Assembly (NCBI RefSeq): GCF_030269925.1
Contig: NC_085116.1
Coordinates: 13,082,001 to 13,146,000, forward strand
Direction of reading: 5' to 3'
DNA length: 64,000 nucleotides
Origin: Bombyx mori
Taxonomy: Eukaryota > Arthropoda > Insecta > Lepidoptera > Bombycidae
Position numbers and translations under genes: made by a program. Positions 21,440 to 33,414 of the stretch are shown in pieces (within the stretch, counting starts at the first letter, position 1; the number at the start of each line of letters is the position of its first letter). The notes under the pieces were generated by a model. That model was not told the origin of the DNA. It saw only the letters and a list, made by a program, of their open reading frames with translations, and did not search any database.

Positions 21440-22070
21440 AACAGGTATTATCCATAAACTCAGAAAAATAAAATATCTAATTACAAGAGTTTTGATCTGA
21501 AAATGGTTTGCTTGCTTCGATGCTTTTTTTTATTGGGAAAGGCTTCGGTTGAATGCTCGATAACTATATATATAGCTTATGTTTTTTTAAGTAGAGTTGG
21601 CAATCGTACAAGGTCAATTAACTGTCCGTGGCTAGCCGGCCTACCCCATTTAAACGAATAAAATAATCTCATCAAAAACGCGCAATTCAATTTTAAGGGG
21701 AGCACAATGTCTCCACAGGTTTGTATACCTAATGGCCTGAGTGAGGTAGCTAATAAGATCACTCGCTTCGTTAATTCACTTCGGCCTCAGTTCGCCAATT
21801 TGCCAAAAGGTGGTCTCAACTTTTAATGAAATAATAAACTAGGGGCCGTTTATGATTTTCGCGTTACATCGGAAGATGTAATTATGTAGTTTCCAACTGG
21901 AATTAGACGAGACGAGTGATTGAATTGAACAGCGACGAAAACTTATTTTTAAATGCAAATGCGTAAGGTCTTGGCCTTGTATTGAATTTATTAAATTTGT
22001 GAAGGTACGGTATTATATATACGGTAATATTAAACGGTAATTGACAGCAAATTAAAGCATATTAAAATTA
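21440..22070. other. AT-rich sequence, nothing recognised
   Basis: No feature supported. Confidence 0.4.
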
Positions 22071-22072
22071 TA

Positions 22073-22112
22073 TTAGCTTTAATGGACAGGATACAATAAA
22101 AACATAGACAAT
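22073..22112 (+). repeat. 40-bp direct repeat, left copy, flanking a Helitron
   Basis: Begins TTAGCTTTAATGGACAGG and matches 22537-22576 at 39 of 40 positions (A versus T after GACAGG). The Helitron lies exactly between the two copies. Confidence 0.9.
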
Positions 22113-22113
22113 A

Positions 22114-22536
22114 TCTATTATATATTAATACGTGAAGCAAAAACTTTGTATCCCTTTTTACGAAAATTGCGCGGACGGAGGAGTATGAAATTTTCTACAC
22201 TTATAGAGAATATAGAGAAGAAGTGCACAACGCTAACATTTTTTTAAAATAATGCGTAAAAGATATATTAAATCAATAAAGAATACATTACACACACTAC
22301 ACACCATGTATTTGACGCACACACGCATGCATACTATTTATTGTCAAACTTTTGTTCTTGACGTCTGTGGTCAAATTGAGAATAGATTAAATATTTTTTG
22401 CCTTTATTAATATTTTTTATAGAGTAGCCTTGGCGAAATTTGTGTTTATAGAAGTATAAAATACAATCAACAATAGTGTACAAACTTACAATTCCAAATA
22501 ATTATAGTCGAATTTCGACTACTGCGGGACCTCTAG
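22114..22536 (+). mobile_element. Non-autonomous Helitron (family H1), long copy
   Basis: Starts TCTATTATATATTAATACG and ends CTGCGGGACCTCTAG. The 3' end is preceded by the near-perfect hairpin TAGTCGAATTTCGACTA, the terminator-type hairpin expected about 11 nt before CTAG. It is 423 bp long, close to the copy at 37243-37668 (426 bp), and non-coding. Confidence 0.85.
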
Positions 22537-22576
22537 TTAGCTTTAATGGACAGGTTACAATAAAAACATAGACAAT
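22537..22576 (+). repeat. 40-bp direct repeat, right copy
   Basis: Partner of 22073-22112, beginning directly after the Helitron CTAG. Confidence 0.9.
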
Positions 22577-22579
22577 GTA

Positions 22580-23735
22580 CAACGAAATGCACACGGCTAA
22601 TCGAAACTGTGTTAAGAGAGGAGCTACTCTTGAGCAAAATAATATTATAACAGTACGAAAACGCTTACCAAGATAAGCTGCTGAATTTAATGTTACTTTA
22701 AGTAGTGGACATTGTAAAAGAAAAACTCACAATTAATATTACACTCTATAGGTACCATGTTAAGTAGAAAATCGCATATTACATCGATGTTATCATACGT
22801 AAAGAGTCCCGGGGAAGATTGAAAAAAGGGTCGACCTTAATTACTGGGTTTCCAGCATGTCAATCTCGTTATTATGAAAAAGTTGAGCAAACGGGAATCA
22901 CAAAAGGGTCACCCTCCAGATTTCACAGTAAACACATGGTCGACGGGCGGTAAAACGAGCCCTACGGCGAATTGAAACCACCATTATTAAGTTTTAATGA
23001 CGTCTACCACAATGCCAGACCATAAACAAAGAATAATGGTCTCTGTGTCGCTCGTAATAAGATAAATAACCGCAGCGGCAATCTGCTCGAACCAACGTTG
23101 AATGCTATCTCGAGACGGCGAAATTAAATATGAGTAGAGCTGCAAATGAACTCTTGGCTGCGACAGTAAAAGAAAATGTTATTTTCTCTGCACTATTGCT
23201 TTTTTTTCGAACAAGTGGTATTGGTAAAGTACATATAATATTTTAAGGTCGTATTAATGGCGTTTAGTTTCATACGCAATTTTTTTTGGGAAACTTACAC
23301 CAAAAACATTCACATAGTACATCATACATTAAAGATAGGCAAACAAAAACCAAAAAAGTTCACCGATTAACAAAACACATAGTGAACTATGTAATCATGC
23401 ACTATGAACTATGAAACTATGAACCATCTATTTTACAAATCTATCTGCTTTTTGACTGGAAATGTGTGTGTAAATGTTTTGGTCTGCCATAAAGTCTATT
23501 TTCTCTTTCTTTCTTTGAACAAGAAGATTTGAACTTAATTATTCAAATATTATTGAAAAAAGGCAAAACCACTTCAACAATAAAAATACTACTACTACGA
23601 ATCGGATCCAAATCACATTACCAAAAAAATCCAAAATTGTATTTCTATATTTTGCAGCTCAATCAAACAAAATATTAATTTAAATTTGTAAGAGTAAATT
23701 ACCTATGTACATATAAGAGTATTTGTGTCAGCCAT
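22580..23735. other. Sequence with no recognised feature
   Basis: No gene or repeat supported. Confidence 0.4.
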
Positions 23736-23738
23736 GTT

Positions 23739-23755
23739 GGGGGGGGGGGGGGGGG
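23739..23755 (+). repeat. 17-nt poly-G run
   Basis: Seventeen consecutive G residues at the edge of a LINE remnant; potential G-quadruplex and assembly-error hotspot. Confidence 0.9.
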
Positions 23756-23756
23756 A

Positions 23757-24003
23757 GGTGTTTGCCATAATCGCCACGCTTGGCATGCGGGTTGGACACA
23801 TTGCTCGTTCGCGGAACGGATGGCCGTTGGGGCCAGAAGGTTCTTGAGTGGCGACCGCGTACTGGAAGACGTAGCGTGGACCACAAGGTGGGCCGACGAC
23901 ATATTGAGGTTCGCGAGGATCCGCTGGATGCAGGCAGCGCAGGACCGGTCTTTGTGGCGAGGCTTGGGGATGCCTATGTCCAGCAGTGGACGTCCATGGG
24001 CTG
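23757..24003 (+). pseudogene. RTE-type LINE ORF2 C-terminus, decayed
   Basis: In shifting frames the translation follows the end of RTE-type reverse transcriptases: VGHIAR, GRWGQKVLEW, RRS, WMQAAQDR and WTSMG. It is broken by frame changes and stops. The same 3' end is at 26640-26897 and a better-kept relative on the minus strand at 54600-55305. Confidence 0.72.
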
Positions 24004-24139
24004 ATAGAAAAAAATATAATATAAGAGTATGTGTAATGAGAATTGCAAAATTTTAAAAGAAATATAGACGATGATGTACATATGTATGTTTGAATCCGAC
24101 TGATACATCGGTGACTAGCGCTTGGGATGCGTAAAAGTA

Positions 24140-24710
24140 TCAAAAATGGATATGGGAAGATCCGAAATGAGATGCCTAAGGCGATGGCGGTTGATATTTG
24201 CTCTTCATTGGAGTTGGGGAAGTAACTTGCGGCGGCTACGATAAGAGGATCGTCGTGCCCTGCTGTTTTCTCTGTATATTTACTTATCAGTTCTAGTTCT
24301 ACGTCGTAGTAAAGATCTACATTCCTCACCTGCCATTTTTTGGGCTTCTAATCACATCAAATACAGTCAGGTCCCAGCACACACACACACATTTTTTTCC
24401 TACCTATGCTGATAGCCTTGAGAGGCTATATCAGCGTTACCCGAGCGTGTACGTGAGCTCTCGAATCTCAAACCGGAGGTGTTGCTAACACTGGCCCTAG
24501 CAAGAACGGTGCTTCGCAGAATCTACAACCGGATCGGAAACGCGACCCACTGAGAAGATCCGGCGAGAAACTCAGTGGGCTGTGTTTGTGGGTTAATTTA
24601 CCCGTCGAGCCCTTTCTCGCAAGTGACGGCTTCGGCGAGGATGGTGACCGGTGCTTGGGGTACCTAAAAGTCTCGTTAATGGATCGGGAGGATCCGTAAT
24701 GACGTGCACA
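24140..24710 (-). mobile_element. LINE family B 3' region (BMC1/L1Bm-like)
   Basis: Read on the minus strand, it ends in an A-run (the T-run at 24393-24400) after CTATCAGCATAGG. The body carries CACTGAGTTTCTCGCCGG, TCTTCTCAGTGGGTCGCG and AAGCACCGGTCACC. The outer part (24140-24335) holds the CGATAAGAGGATCG block also seen near 29430 and 56310. There is no open frame, so this is LINE 3' UTR or its decayed upstream part. Confidence 0.65.
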
Positions 24711-24719
24711 CACAGTATG

Positions 24720-25400
24720 TGAAATGCACAACGTCTACTCACACCAAAAACCCGATTTCTTGTAAAGAGCGGTGCAGTCTGAATTCTTCGCTACGACAGC
24801 GTGAGTTAAATTGAATCACATACTAGGCCAGTTACTGTTGGCTATTTGAACATTGAAACTCATATTCAACTGTGAAGTACTGATATAAATACCGGGAAAG
24901 CTCTACGTAGCCAGTTAATTACGAACATCAGGATGTAGCTGTGAAGTTGTGAAAAATGAAAATTCTCCTATGCATTTCGCAATGATTCGACTTGTTTTTG
25001 AATTGTTGAACGGCAGTATTGTGTATCGGGATAATTTTAGTACGAGTAGAATTTAATATTACTGCAAAAAATGTCATCAGAAACAATAGCTTAGAAGGCA
25101 GCCTCATTTGATTAATGCGTTTTTATTAATACATTTTCGTAATATGATAGCTCACTCTTAGATTATTTTAAATGCAACATATATAATAATACACTAGTTG
25201 CCGTCACTGTGTCAGAAAAAATAAAAAGCAAAATTTAAGTCATATAATTATATAAGTCTATAAGACTATGTATTATTTGGTAGGTTTTTATTATTTGGCT
25301 CGTTTACATACATAGGTATATAAGAATAAGAAGAAGAAGAAGGAAAATAAGAAGTATTATACAATTTCATTGAATCTCAAATAACGGACGACAGTGTTAT
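24720..25400. other. AT-rich sequence, nothing recognised
   Basis: No feature supported. Confidence 0.4.
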
Positions 25401-25406
25401 AAGTAA

Positions 25407-25573
25407 CTAGCGACCCGCCCTCGCTTCGCTTCGGAAACATTAAAACACACATGAAACCAAAACAATGTCGGCTTCTAATGGAAAAAAAATTTTTCAAATC
25501 GGGCCAGTAGTTTCGGAGCCTATTCGAAACAAACAAACAAACAAATCTTTCCTCTTTATAATATTAGTATAGA
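25407..25573 (-). mobile_element. Non-autonomous Helitron (family H2), short copy
   Basis: Reverse complement of the 21026 family: CTAGCGACCCGCCCTCGCTT at the left is its 3' end and ATAATATTAGTATAGA at the right its 5' end. 167 bp. Confidence 0.82.
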
Positions 25574-25579
25574 TATAGA

Positions 25580-26630
25580 TATAAACAACGAACTAAATAA
25601 AAATGTGAATTCAAATTTAACCATGCCAAATAACAAATGCTCACTTAAATTGTATGAATATACTTTTTAGCTATCTCAGCTCATTCGTGTTCAGTATTCA
25701 TTCTCACATTGTTGGGAAAGCGATGAAAGACATTCCGTATAATTCTGCTCGGAAAATGATTCCCTTTGATGTTAGCAACGCGTTTAATTGTTGGAATAGT
25801 TGAGAGCTATTCTAAATTATTCTTTGTTTTGTATTTAATATGGTAAATGTTGAAACTATGTATTCATTTATTCAATTATTTTTTATTAAATCTTAAATTA
25901 CGTATTAATTTGGTTAAATACTGATTATCATTAATAGGAGTCATACGACATGTGCCGCAGTTTCAGTCACGTCAAATTTGCCGTTCGGAAATAATGGAAA
26001 ACAGTTGTTTATGTCTATTCCATAAACTACAGGTTCTATAGCGTTTCTATTGTGTGTGATGATAGATAAAAAACCCATTCTGGATAGGATTTACGTAAAA
26101 TCCTTTTATTGTTAGCGTCTACATCGGTTCATACATATTATTGTATGTACGTACTTTCAATAGATGTATATGTGCCAAATATAAAATCTACCGGACAGAT
26201 AGTTTCGGAGAATTCCAAGAATAAGTGAGTGATATATAGTTTTTAAATGTACATTAATTTAATTTGAAAGTCTGGGTCTAAGTGCTAAGTATAAGTGCTA
26301 AGTCCTTTTCTTAAAAACATTTGCTAGTTTTATTGTCCAGTAATATTTCTATTAAATTTGATATGTATTAAGCGCTTTCCACTTCCTAGGGCCACGTTAT
26401 GTATGTTTGAAAGAATTACACGAAACATCGTCATTACAATCTCAACTCTAATCAAACGAATTAAGTTGATTAAATCCCGACAAAACTTTCCGAACAACAA
26501 GTAACCACCGACAAGACAAGAGTTGGGATTCTTTCATCCATACTAAGATTTTAATACGAATATGTTTGTTTGTATATTTGGTGGAAGAGCAATAGGAGAG
26601 GGCTATGCTTGGAGTTTCTCTGCGAATGAA
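25580..26630. other. AT-rich sequence, nothing recognised
   Basis: No feature supported. Confidence 0.4.
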
Positions 26631-26639
26631 GGTAACTGA

Positions 26640-26897
26640 TATAGCTCGAAAGATTGCGAAATTGAAGTGGCAGTGGGCAGGACACATTGCTCGTAGAACA
26701 GATGGCAACTAGAGCCAAAAAGTTCTCGAGTGGCAATCGAGTACCGGTAAGCGTAGCTAGGCCTCCCATGAGGTGGACCGATATTCTGCTAAGACTAATG
26801 GATCCCGCGAAAATCCGATGGATGCAGGCTGCGCAAGATGGTTTATTGTGGCGAACCTTAGGAGAGGCTTATATCCAGAAATGGACGCCCGCGGGCT
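26640..26897 (+). pseudogene. RTE-type LINE ORF2 C-terminus, decayed
   Basis: The segment KLKWQWAGHIARRTDGN is readable, followed after a stop by QKVLEWQ and, in other frames, WMQAAQDG. This is the conserved end of RTE-type ORF2. Frameshifts and stops make it a pseudogene. It ends in a T-rich stretch at about 26900. Confidence 0.75.
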
Positions 26898-26989
26898 GAA
26901 TTTTTTTTTGTTCGTAATGTTTTTACATGTTGAATAATCAAAGGACTATCATGAAACTTTGGTACGTATGAGTAATACAGAAAAGTATA

Positions 26990-27205
26990 TAGGGTACTGA
27001 TAGGCATTACTACTCTGCAAAATTCTCCTGCGAAGCAGTAATGTGTTATTTCTAAAGCCGGGACAGCCAGGACGGGGCAGGCCACACAACTGAGAGTTAG
27101 AAATCATGTCTCAACGTGGGTAGCAGTTTTGACGTTGTGGGTGTATATGGAAGTTACTTATTACCAAGTGGGCCGTGAGCTCGTTCAAGTGTTCCAATAA
27201 AAACA
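26990..27205 (+). repeat. Bm1: Bm1 SINE, diverged
   Basis: GCGAAGCAGTAATG, GAAATCATGTCTCAACGTGG and AAGTGGGCCGTGAGCTCG keep the Bm1 order with many changes; the head is missing. Confidence 0.62.
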
Positions 27206-27209
27206 CTGG

Positions 27210-27720
27210 TTACAGGGCTTCATTTGGAAAAGTTATGCTGTTCACTTCGCCAGCCATTGTAGTGTATTCTCGTGTTTCTAATTCCCGGAATTTCTGTATA
27301 TATATCAGTCTACGTAATCTGTATTAGCATTAAATGACAAGACCTGTAACATAGTATATGACAAAATAATGTATGTTTTGCATGAGTAGATCAACGCGAG
27401 CGAAATCGTGTTTAAGAGCTAGTGATGATTATATAAAACACATTTATACCAAATATAGAAAAAAACCCCACTAAAATGTGAATAGAATTTCGAGAAGTTT
27501 CACATTCTCGCGTTCATTATGCGAAACTCGCATTCATACCACCACCTACTCGAGACTATAATTAGAAATATACGTGATGTCGTAGCTGAGGAAGTCTTAA
27601 AATGAAATAACGGTGACACGATCGAATCAACGACTCGTTCTGGTTGCCGATAAACTTAATTTGCGTGTGAAACAGGAATGTAACGAAGGAAGGATTGACA
27701 TGATTGAAGGCGTGAAATTG
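27210..27720. other. Sequence with no recognised feature
   Basis: No feature supported. Confidence 0.4.
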
Positions 27721-27727
27721 TATGTGG

Positions 27728-27990
27728 TTATGTTACTGTTGTTGTTGTTGTTGTAGTCCCCGCTGGTACATAGGGCCCTCACAAGTTGTCTCCACTTTAC
27801 CCTGTCTTGCGCTTGCTCCTTGACATCACTCCAGGTCACGTTGGCAGTCTTCATCTCACTCTCTACGGTGCGTCGCCAAGTGTGTACAGGGCGGCCAGGT
27901 CTTCTCCTGCCAAGCGGTTGCCACTCAAACGCGATTGACTCCGCTGCGCCGTAGAGTGTGAGACTGTAAGACATTAAAACAGTTTTCCTG
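27728..27990 (-). pseudogene. LINE ORF2 C-terminus with (CAA)n tail
   Basis: Read on the minus strand, the frame gives GRRRPGRPVHTWRRTVESE and then KEQAQDRVKWRQLVRALC, the typical end of RTE/CR1-group reverse transcriptases. It is followed by a (CAA)n microsatellite tail (GTTGTTGTT on this strand at 27738-27753). Only the last 80 or so residues survive. The open frame runs on upstream to 28109 but loses similarity. Confidence 0.75.
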
Positions 27991-28059
27991 AACGAATTAG
28001 GTATACCCAGTAATTCATTAACGTAATTGAGGAGTGGCGATTGCTTGTGAGGTGTATAA

Positions 28060-28115
28060 CATCTGCCCACAGCAATGATGCTGGATGACGACCACGACCG
28101 CTCTGACAAGAGTGA
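28060..28115 (+). repeat. Fragment shared with the short element at 49788-49892
   Basis: ATGACGACCACGACCGCTCT then GACAAGAGTGATGCGAC matches the 3' part of the 105-bp insertion inside the Helitron at 49.8 kb at nearly every position, showing that insertion belongs to a dispersed family. Confidence 0.6.
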
Positions 28116-28137
28116 TGCGACATACGAATTCTAAGAA

Positions 28138-28400
28138 CTAGTGGTCCCCGAGTAGTCGAAATTAACATTGACAATAAACAAAGAGTATATTATTTAAATG
28201 CATGTGTTGTGTCAAATACATGGTAGTGTGTGTAATGTTTTTTTTAAATAGATTTAATCTTTTTCTTATGTATAATTTAAAAAAATTAAGATTCTCACTT
28301 CTATATTCTGTATAAGTGTGGGAAATTTCATACTCCTCCGTCCGTGCAATTTTCGTAAAAAGGAGTACAAAGTATTTTGCTTCACGTATTAATATATAGA
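28138..28400 (-). mobile_element. Non-autonomous Helitron (family H1), 263 bp
   Basis: CTAGTGGTCCCCGAGTAGTC at the left is the element's 3' end; CACGTATTAATATATAGA at the right is its 5' end. The 3' hairpin is eroded relative to the 22114 copy. Confidence 0.8.
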
Positions 28401-28409
28401 TTAAGGTCG

Positions 28410-28890
28410 TGCAATAAAAAACAAAACTGCAGTAATTACATATTAACTGGTATAGTAGTATGTGATGTCCTATCGGAGTTCCAAGGACTTGTTTCGAACC
28501 CTTGAATTTCTGCTGCGAATCAATCGTGGTTTATGTCTCATGAATATGGATAATAGATAGTTTTTTTATGTACTTTACAAATTTAAACACGCATACCAGA
28601 AAACAACAACAATATAATTAATTATATTAAATATTTAATCTGGATAAATGAACAAAAAGTCCGTCCCTGTAATTACGTAAGCTCTCGTTTTCCCAAACTC
28701 AGTCTCGGAGTTCCCTTCAATTTACCTTGCGTAGGCCCCGTTTCCGATGTTGTAAACATTGATTGGCTCTGTAGTATCGCTAACAGATAATAAACAAACT
28801 TGTAACGCTCAATCGATATCTTAGCGTGAATATAGCCATGCTCTAGTTACTACGAAGATACAATGCGTTCGGACTTAGGGACTTTAAATA
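28410..28890. other. AT-rich sequence, nothing recognised
   Basis: No feature supported. Confidence 0.4.
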
Positions 28891-28892
28891 AG

Positions 28893-29200
28893 TTTTTTTT
28901 TTTTTTTTTTATTGCCTTTGTAGGCAGACGGTCATACGGCCCACCTGATGGTGAGTGGTTACCGTTGCCCATGGACTTCAGCAATGCCAGGGGCAGAGCC
29001 AAGCCGCTGCCTACCGAATAGTAATACGTCTGGGTAGAATAGCACTACCTCATTCGTCTCTTGTCGTAAAATGAGTTTAAAGGGTTGTCAGAGAATGGGC
29101 AGCGTTCTTTGAATATTATAACAGTATTGCAATCGCCAATGGGCATATACTGTTGGCAAGGCGTATTGTAACTCACTCCCAACACCCTACATATTTCTCC
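28893..29200 (-). mobile_element. LINE family C 3' end (Jockey-like)
   Basis: An 18-nt T-run (28893-28910) is the A tail, followed by ATTGCCTTTGTAGGCAGACG and CCTGATGGTGAGTGGTTACC, the family C 3' UTR read in reverse. Upstream coding sequence is not recognisable. Confidence 0.68.
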
Positions 29201-29204
29201 AATT

Positions 29205-29370
29205 AAGTAGCAATGTCTTTCGGTTTGAAGGGTTGGGCAGCCGTTGTACTATAAAACTGAGAAAGATGGGTGGCGTCATTTAAGTTGTTGCTTTCTATGG
29301 GCTCCGGTAACCACTTAGCACCAGATGAGCCGTGAGCTCGTTCACCATTCTAAGCAAAAAAAATACCAGA
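29205..29370 (+). repeat. Bm1: Bm1 SINE, 5'-truncated
   Basis: TTTCGGTTTGAAGGGTTGGG through GAGCTCGTTCACCATTCTAA and an A tail at 29357-29364. It directly abuts the family C LINE end. Confidence 0.75.
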
Positions 29371-29427
29371 TTATAATACATTTGTTGCAATAGCCGTGAA
29401 TTGTTATGTAATAACTTCGACAAAGCG

Positions 29428-29826
29428 GCGTTACACGATAACCCTCTTATCCTAGTCCCTCCTAATTGCTTATAGGACCCAGGCGACGGGTAAACGCAAA
29501 TCCACCGTCACCCGAAACATATCTTGTCGAATCCCAAGGATCCACTCTCGGTGCTTTTAGGATATTTAAGCCCCGGTCAAGGTCCTCGTCGAACTTGTCG
29601 ATTAGGACGTAGAGTTCGATGAGCCACGTAACCCATAAACACAGCCCACTGTTTCTTGTCGTATTTTCTCAGTAGGTCGCGATTCTGATTCTGTGGTAGA
29701 TGCTGTTAAGCACTGCTTTTGTATGGCTAGTGTGAGCAAATTCTCTCAAGTTAAGACCTTGAGCTTACCGACCCGCGCGTTACTGTAATATCCCCTTAGG
29801 TTACCAGTAAATAGGTAGGGAAAAAA
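29428..29826 (+). mobile_element. LINE family B 3' region
   Basis: Runs from CGATAACCCTCTTATC through CGGTGCTTTTAGG, ACACAGCCCACTG and GCACTGCTTTTG to AAATAGGTAGGGAAAAAA. It has many substitutions and is therefore old. Confidence 0.65.
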
Positions 29827-30088
29827 CGTTACGTAATAAAATCTGTTGAAAACCTATGCTCCGCTGCATTGTTCAATTTGTTGTTTAACAAAACAACTCA
29901 TATACCTCCCGGTTTCGACTCCAACTTAACCATCTAGCTTTATCGTAGCGACAAAAGACGTATAGAACAGTACAGACACAAAGAAAATACTGATGATACA
30001 TTTTATATTATGTTCATAATAAATAATGAAGACAAATCTCTAAACTTCAAACATTATTGTACGTTTGCTAATGCTCATGACAGCATTA

Positions 30089-30327
30089 TCACTACATAGT
30101 ATAAAACAATGTCGCTTTCTCTGTCCCTATGTATGCTTAAATCTTTAAAACTACGCAACGGATTTTGATGCGGTTTTTTTTTAATAGATAGAATATTTGA
30201 AGAGGAAGGTTTATATGTATAATAACATGCATTAAATAGTGGAGAAATTAATAATAAATAAGTAATAATTAATAATAATTAATTAATAATAAACAGTTTC
30301 CGAAGCGAAGCGAGGGCGAGTCGCTAG
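30089..30327 (+). mobile_element. Non-autonomous Helitron (family H3)
   Basis: Begins TCACTACATAGTATAAAACA and ends GAGGGCGAGTCGCTAG. The block CTACGCAACGGATTTTGATG is typical of this lepidopteran family. 239 bp, non-coding. Confidence 0.75.
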
Positions 30328-30329
30328 TT

Positions 30330-31025
30330 ATTTATAAAAACTAAATTCTATAAGATCCCTGTCCCTAGTATTTATAATTCATTTAGAAAGTCGTGATGTC
30401 TGATTAAACGTAGTCACTGATCTATAAATGAGTTTGTTGATTCACTGGACTTAATAATCGAATTGGAAGAAGTTTAAATTTGAATTGAACAACTCTGGAT
30501 GGAAAAGTTTTTTTTTTTGTTCAAGTGACTTACCCGACTTTTTTTCTTTGAGACATTAGTGAATTTACTCAATTAAAACTCTACGGTCTGCTCGGTGAAC
30601 GGGGTTTTCTTCTAAATTTTCCATTCCAATAATTTATATTTGGTGTTTGGAATGATTCCGTTTTTAATTTTCTGTGATCATGTAACAATGTGGTACAATC
30701 GACAGCGGTTCGTATGTCATAGTCGAATGACATCCAGCAATCGGGAGATCGAAAGAATAAAATTAAAACATATCGTAACGTCTAAAATTAAATTGTAGTT
30801 AATCGACGACTCGCGAGTGAGGTATTCGCTCTCTTCTTCGAGAACCAGATATCGTAACGCTGATGAGATATCGAAGGGGGAATTCAATTATAGCTACACA
30901 TTTTAGACCTATCCAGTTGGCTTAAGGGTCACTCTTCACTCATGTTGAGTATCGTTTCTGACTTTAGAGCCATTGGAACTGGTTGCTCATAGACACCACC
31001 AACGCTAGGTATTTTTTGTTGTTTT
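30330..31025. other. AT-rich sequence, nothing recognised
   Basis: No feature supported. Confidence 0.4.
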
Positions 31026-31029
31026 TATT

Positions 31030-31435
31030 TAGTGTTTTAAACATCTTATGAATCGACGGAAATTTTTAAGTTCAGATTAAAATCGCACTACCTTGCACAA
31101 TAATATGGCTCCTACGATATAATTGTATAAGTTGCTACTTATTTTGTATTTACTTGCATATTTTTAGTATGTATGTATTTGTATTTAATCGTATGTAAGT
31201 CTATCTTATATTGTATTTATTTTTCACATGTGTATGTATATATTGTTATGTAAGTTTATTAAGATATAGCACCGTCCATGCTAGTTTGCTTATTCCTCTC
31301 TCTGCAAGGTTGCCTGGAAGAGATCGCTTTCAGCGATAAAGCCGCCAATTTATGTCACCGTCTATTATTTGTTTTATATGCTTACTCTGTACATGTGGTG
31401 TCAAATAAAGAGTTATATTATTATTATTATTATGA
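31030..31435 (+). mobile_element. LINE 3' end with (ATT)n tail
   Basis: GGAAGAGATCGCTTTCAGCG, ATAAAGCCGCC, then GTGTCAAATAAAGAG and (TTA)n at 31414-31431 make up a LINE 3' UTR type that I recognise as frequent in Lepidoptera. AATAAA sits just before the tail. The upstream limit is uncertain; about 31040-31080 may hold the last ORF2 codons. Confidence 0.6.
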
Positions 31436-31599
31436 CTAATAAGGTTCGCTGTACCTAATAATAAATATACCACATTCAAGAAACCCAGTTAGGATTTATT
31501 CTATATTGTATTGTAGGAAACCCATATGCAACAAAAATCAGATTTAAAAGAAAAATCTTTGTGATAAAAACTGGTACAAAGTCCGATCAAAATTCGACT

Positions 31600-31903
31600 T
31601 CGAAACCCCATGGTTCAACAGTTAACCGTACTCGTCGGACTCGACAAAGAAGTCGACGTGCAACCTAACCCATGCATCAGCCCATTGAGTTTCTCGCTGA
31701 ATCTTCTCAGTGGGTCGCGATTCCGATCCGGTAGTAGATTCATTCGCGAAGCAATTGCTCTTGAGTTGTTAGGTCTTCTTCGGAGGCACTCGGGCAGTTG
31801 TTAGCAAACTCTACCCCTCCTGGCTGAGCCTTTGCTCGGCCACCTGTTCTGGTCAAACTGGAAAGGCCTCCGGGCCACCAGTAATCTTTCAATCATAAAA
31901 AAA
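31600..31903 (+). mobile_element. LINE family B variant 3' end
   Basis: CATTGAGTTTCTCGCTG and TCTTCTCAGTGGGTCGCG match family B. The end instead reads GAGGCACTCGGGCAG, CTCGGCCACCTG and GGCCACCAGTAATC with an A-run at 31896-31903, the same variant 3' end as at 63510-63690 (reverse) and 43640-43790. Confidence 0.65.
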
Positions 31904-32282
31904 AGTTCAACAGTCAGCCTCACTCACAACTCGACAATTATTTGAAAGTTTCAATTATATACCTTCTCCTGTATTTTATATTTTCTGTATTTTATCGCCG
32001 ACTAAATCTAGCATTTCAAATCTCGATATTAAATTCCAGCGCAAGGATAATAAGTCAAAATGGATTTCGTACTAAGAGTTGGCCGCGTGCCAGTGCTGCA
32101 AGTAAAAGCTTCGTTCTTTAATACTTTCATCAGCGGGCTAATGCGGGCTTTACTATATCATCGTTTGAGTTTCAATTTTGTGATGAGACCTCTTACTGTT
32201 TGTTCTTGCATTGTGTTATAGTTGAAATCATTCATGCAGACGTGGTTTGAAGCGAATCGAACATATTTTCCAACTTCATCTT

Positions 32283-32712
32283 TTTTTTATTGCTTAAATG
32301 GGTGGACGAGCTTACAGCCCACCTGGTGTTAAGTGGCTACTGAAGCCCATAGACATCTACAACGTAAATGCGCCACCCATCTTGAGATATAAGTTCTAAG
32401 GTCTCAGTATAGTTACAACGGCTGCCCCACCCTTCAAACCGAAATGCATAACTGCTTCACGGCAAAAATAGGCGGGGTGGTGGTACCTACCCGTGCGAAC
32501 TTACAAGCGGTCCTACCACCAATAATCACGCAAATTATAATTTTGCGGGTTTGATTTTTATTACACGACGTTATTCCTTCACCGTGGAAGTCAATCGTGA
32601 ACATTTGTTAAGTACGTATTACATCAGAAAAATTGGTACCCGCTGGCGGGATTCGAACACCGGTGCATCGCTCAACACGAAAGCACCGGACGTCTTATCT
32701 TTTAGGCCACGA
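32283..32712 (-). repeat. Bm1: Bm1 SINE, full length
   Basis: The T-run and ATTGCTTAAATGGGTGGACG at the left are the tail; the tRNA-like head with GGGATTCGAACACC and GGACGTCTTATC lies at 32645-32712. Confidence 0.88.
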
Positions 32713-32719
32713 CGATTTA

Positions 32720-33400
32720 CACTTACGAACTTAATAAATCTACACTAATATTTCAAATGTGAATGTATGTATGTCTGTTTTGATGTATGCTATCATCGGA
32801 TGCTCACGAAATTTTGCGTAAACAGCTTAAATGACACAAGGCCAGGAGCATGGCTGTACCTCTGGCATTATTGACGTCCGTGAGCACCCGTAACACTCGT
32901 TATTAAAAGGATCCGCCTACAAAAACAAAAAAAAAGCAAGTTGACACATAGGTTACCTTTTATCATGATATGACTATGCTACGTCCAATAGTGGACATGT
33001 GAGAGCTGTTAAAAAAACTCGAAGTCGTATATCTGCTGGGATAAATATAATGTCATATTGTTTATGCATGTTTATGTACATAATTTTTTTTGAGTTACAA
33101 ACTTAACACGAGTGTAATCGCGGGGCAAGTAAATCTTTTTTAAATTAACATCGCAAATAACTGAAAATTTAAACACCGTTCATGGAAAACTTCTCGCGCG
33201 CTTCCTATCATATTATGAAGATGATACAGCGCTACAAACATTCCTCAGTCCCAATGATAAATACATAGTTTTAAGTTTAGCGAACGAACATGCAAAAGCA
33301 TAAATGCTCAAACTAACTCGTACTTCATTTAATTTTGACAACATGTCGTTGGAGTGTCAGCTGTTTTTAACAAGCGTATTACAACTAAGAAGGCTTCCGA
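32720..33400. other. AT-rich sequence, nothing recognised
   Basis: No feature supported. Confidence 0.4.
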
Positions 33401-33414
33401 AACTGTAGCATGAT

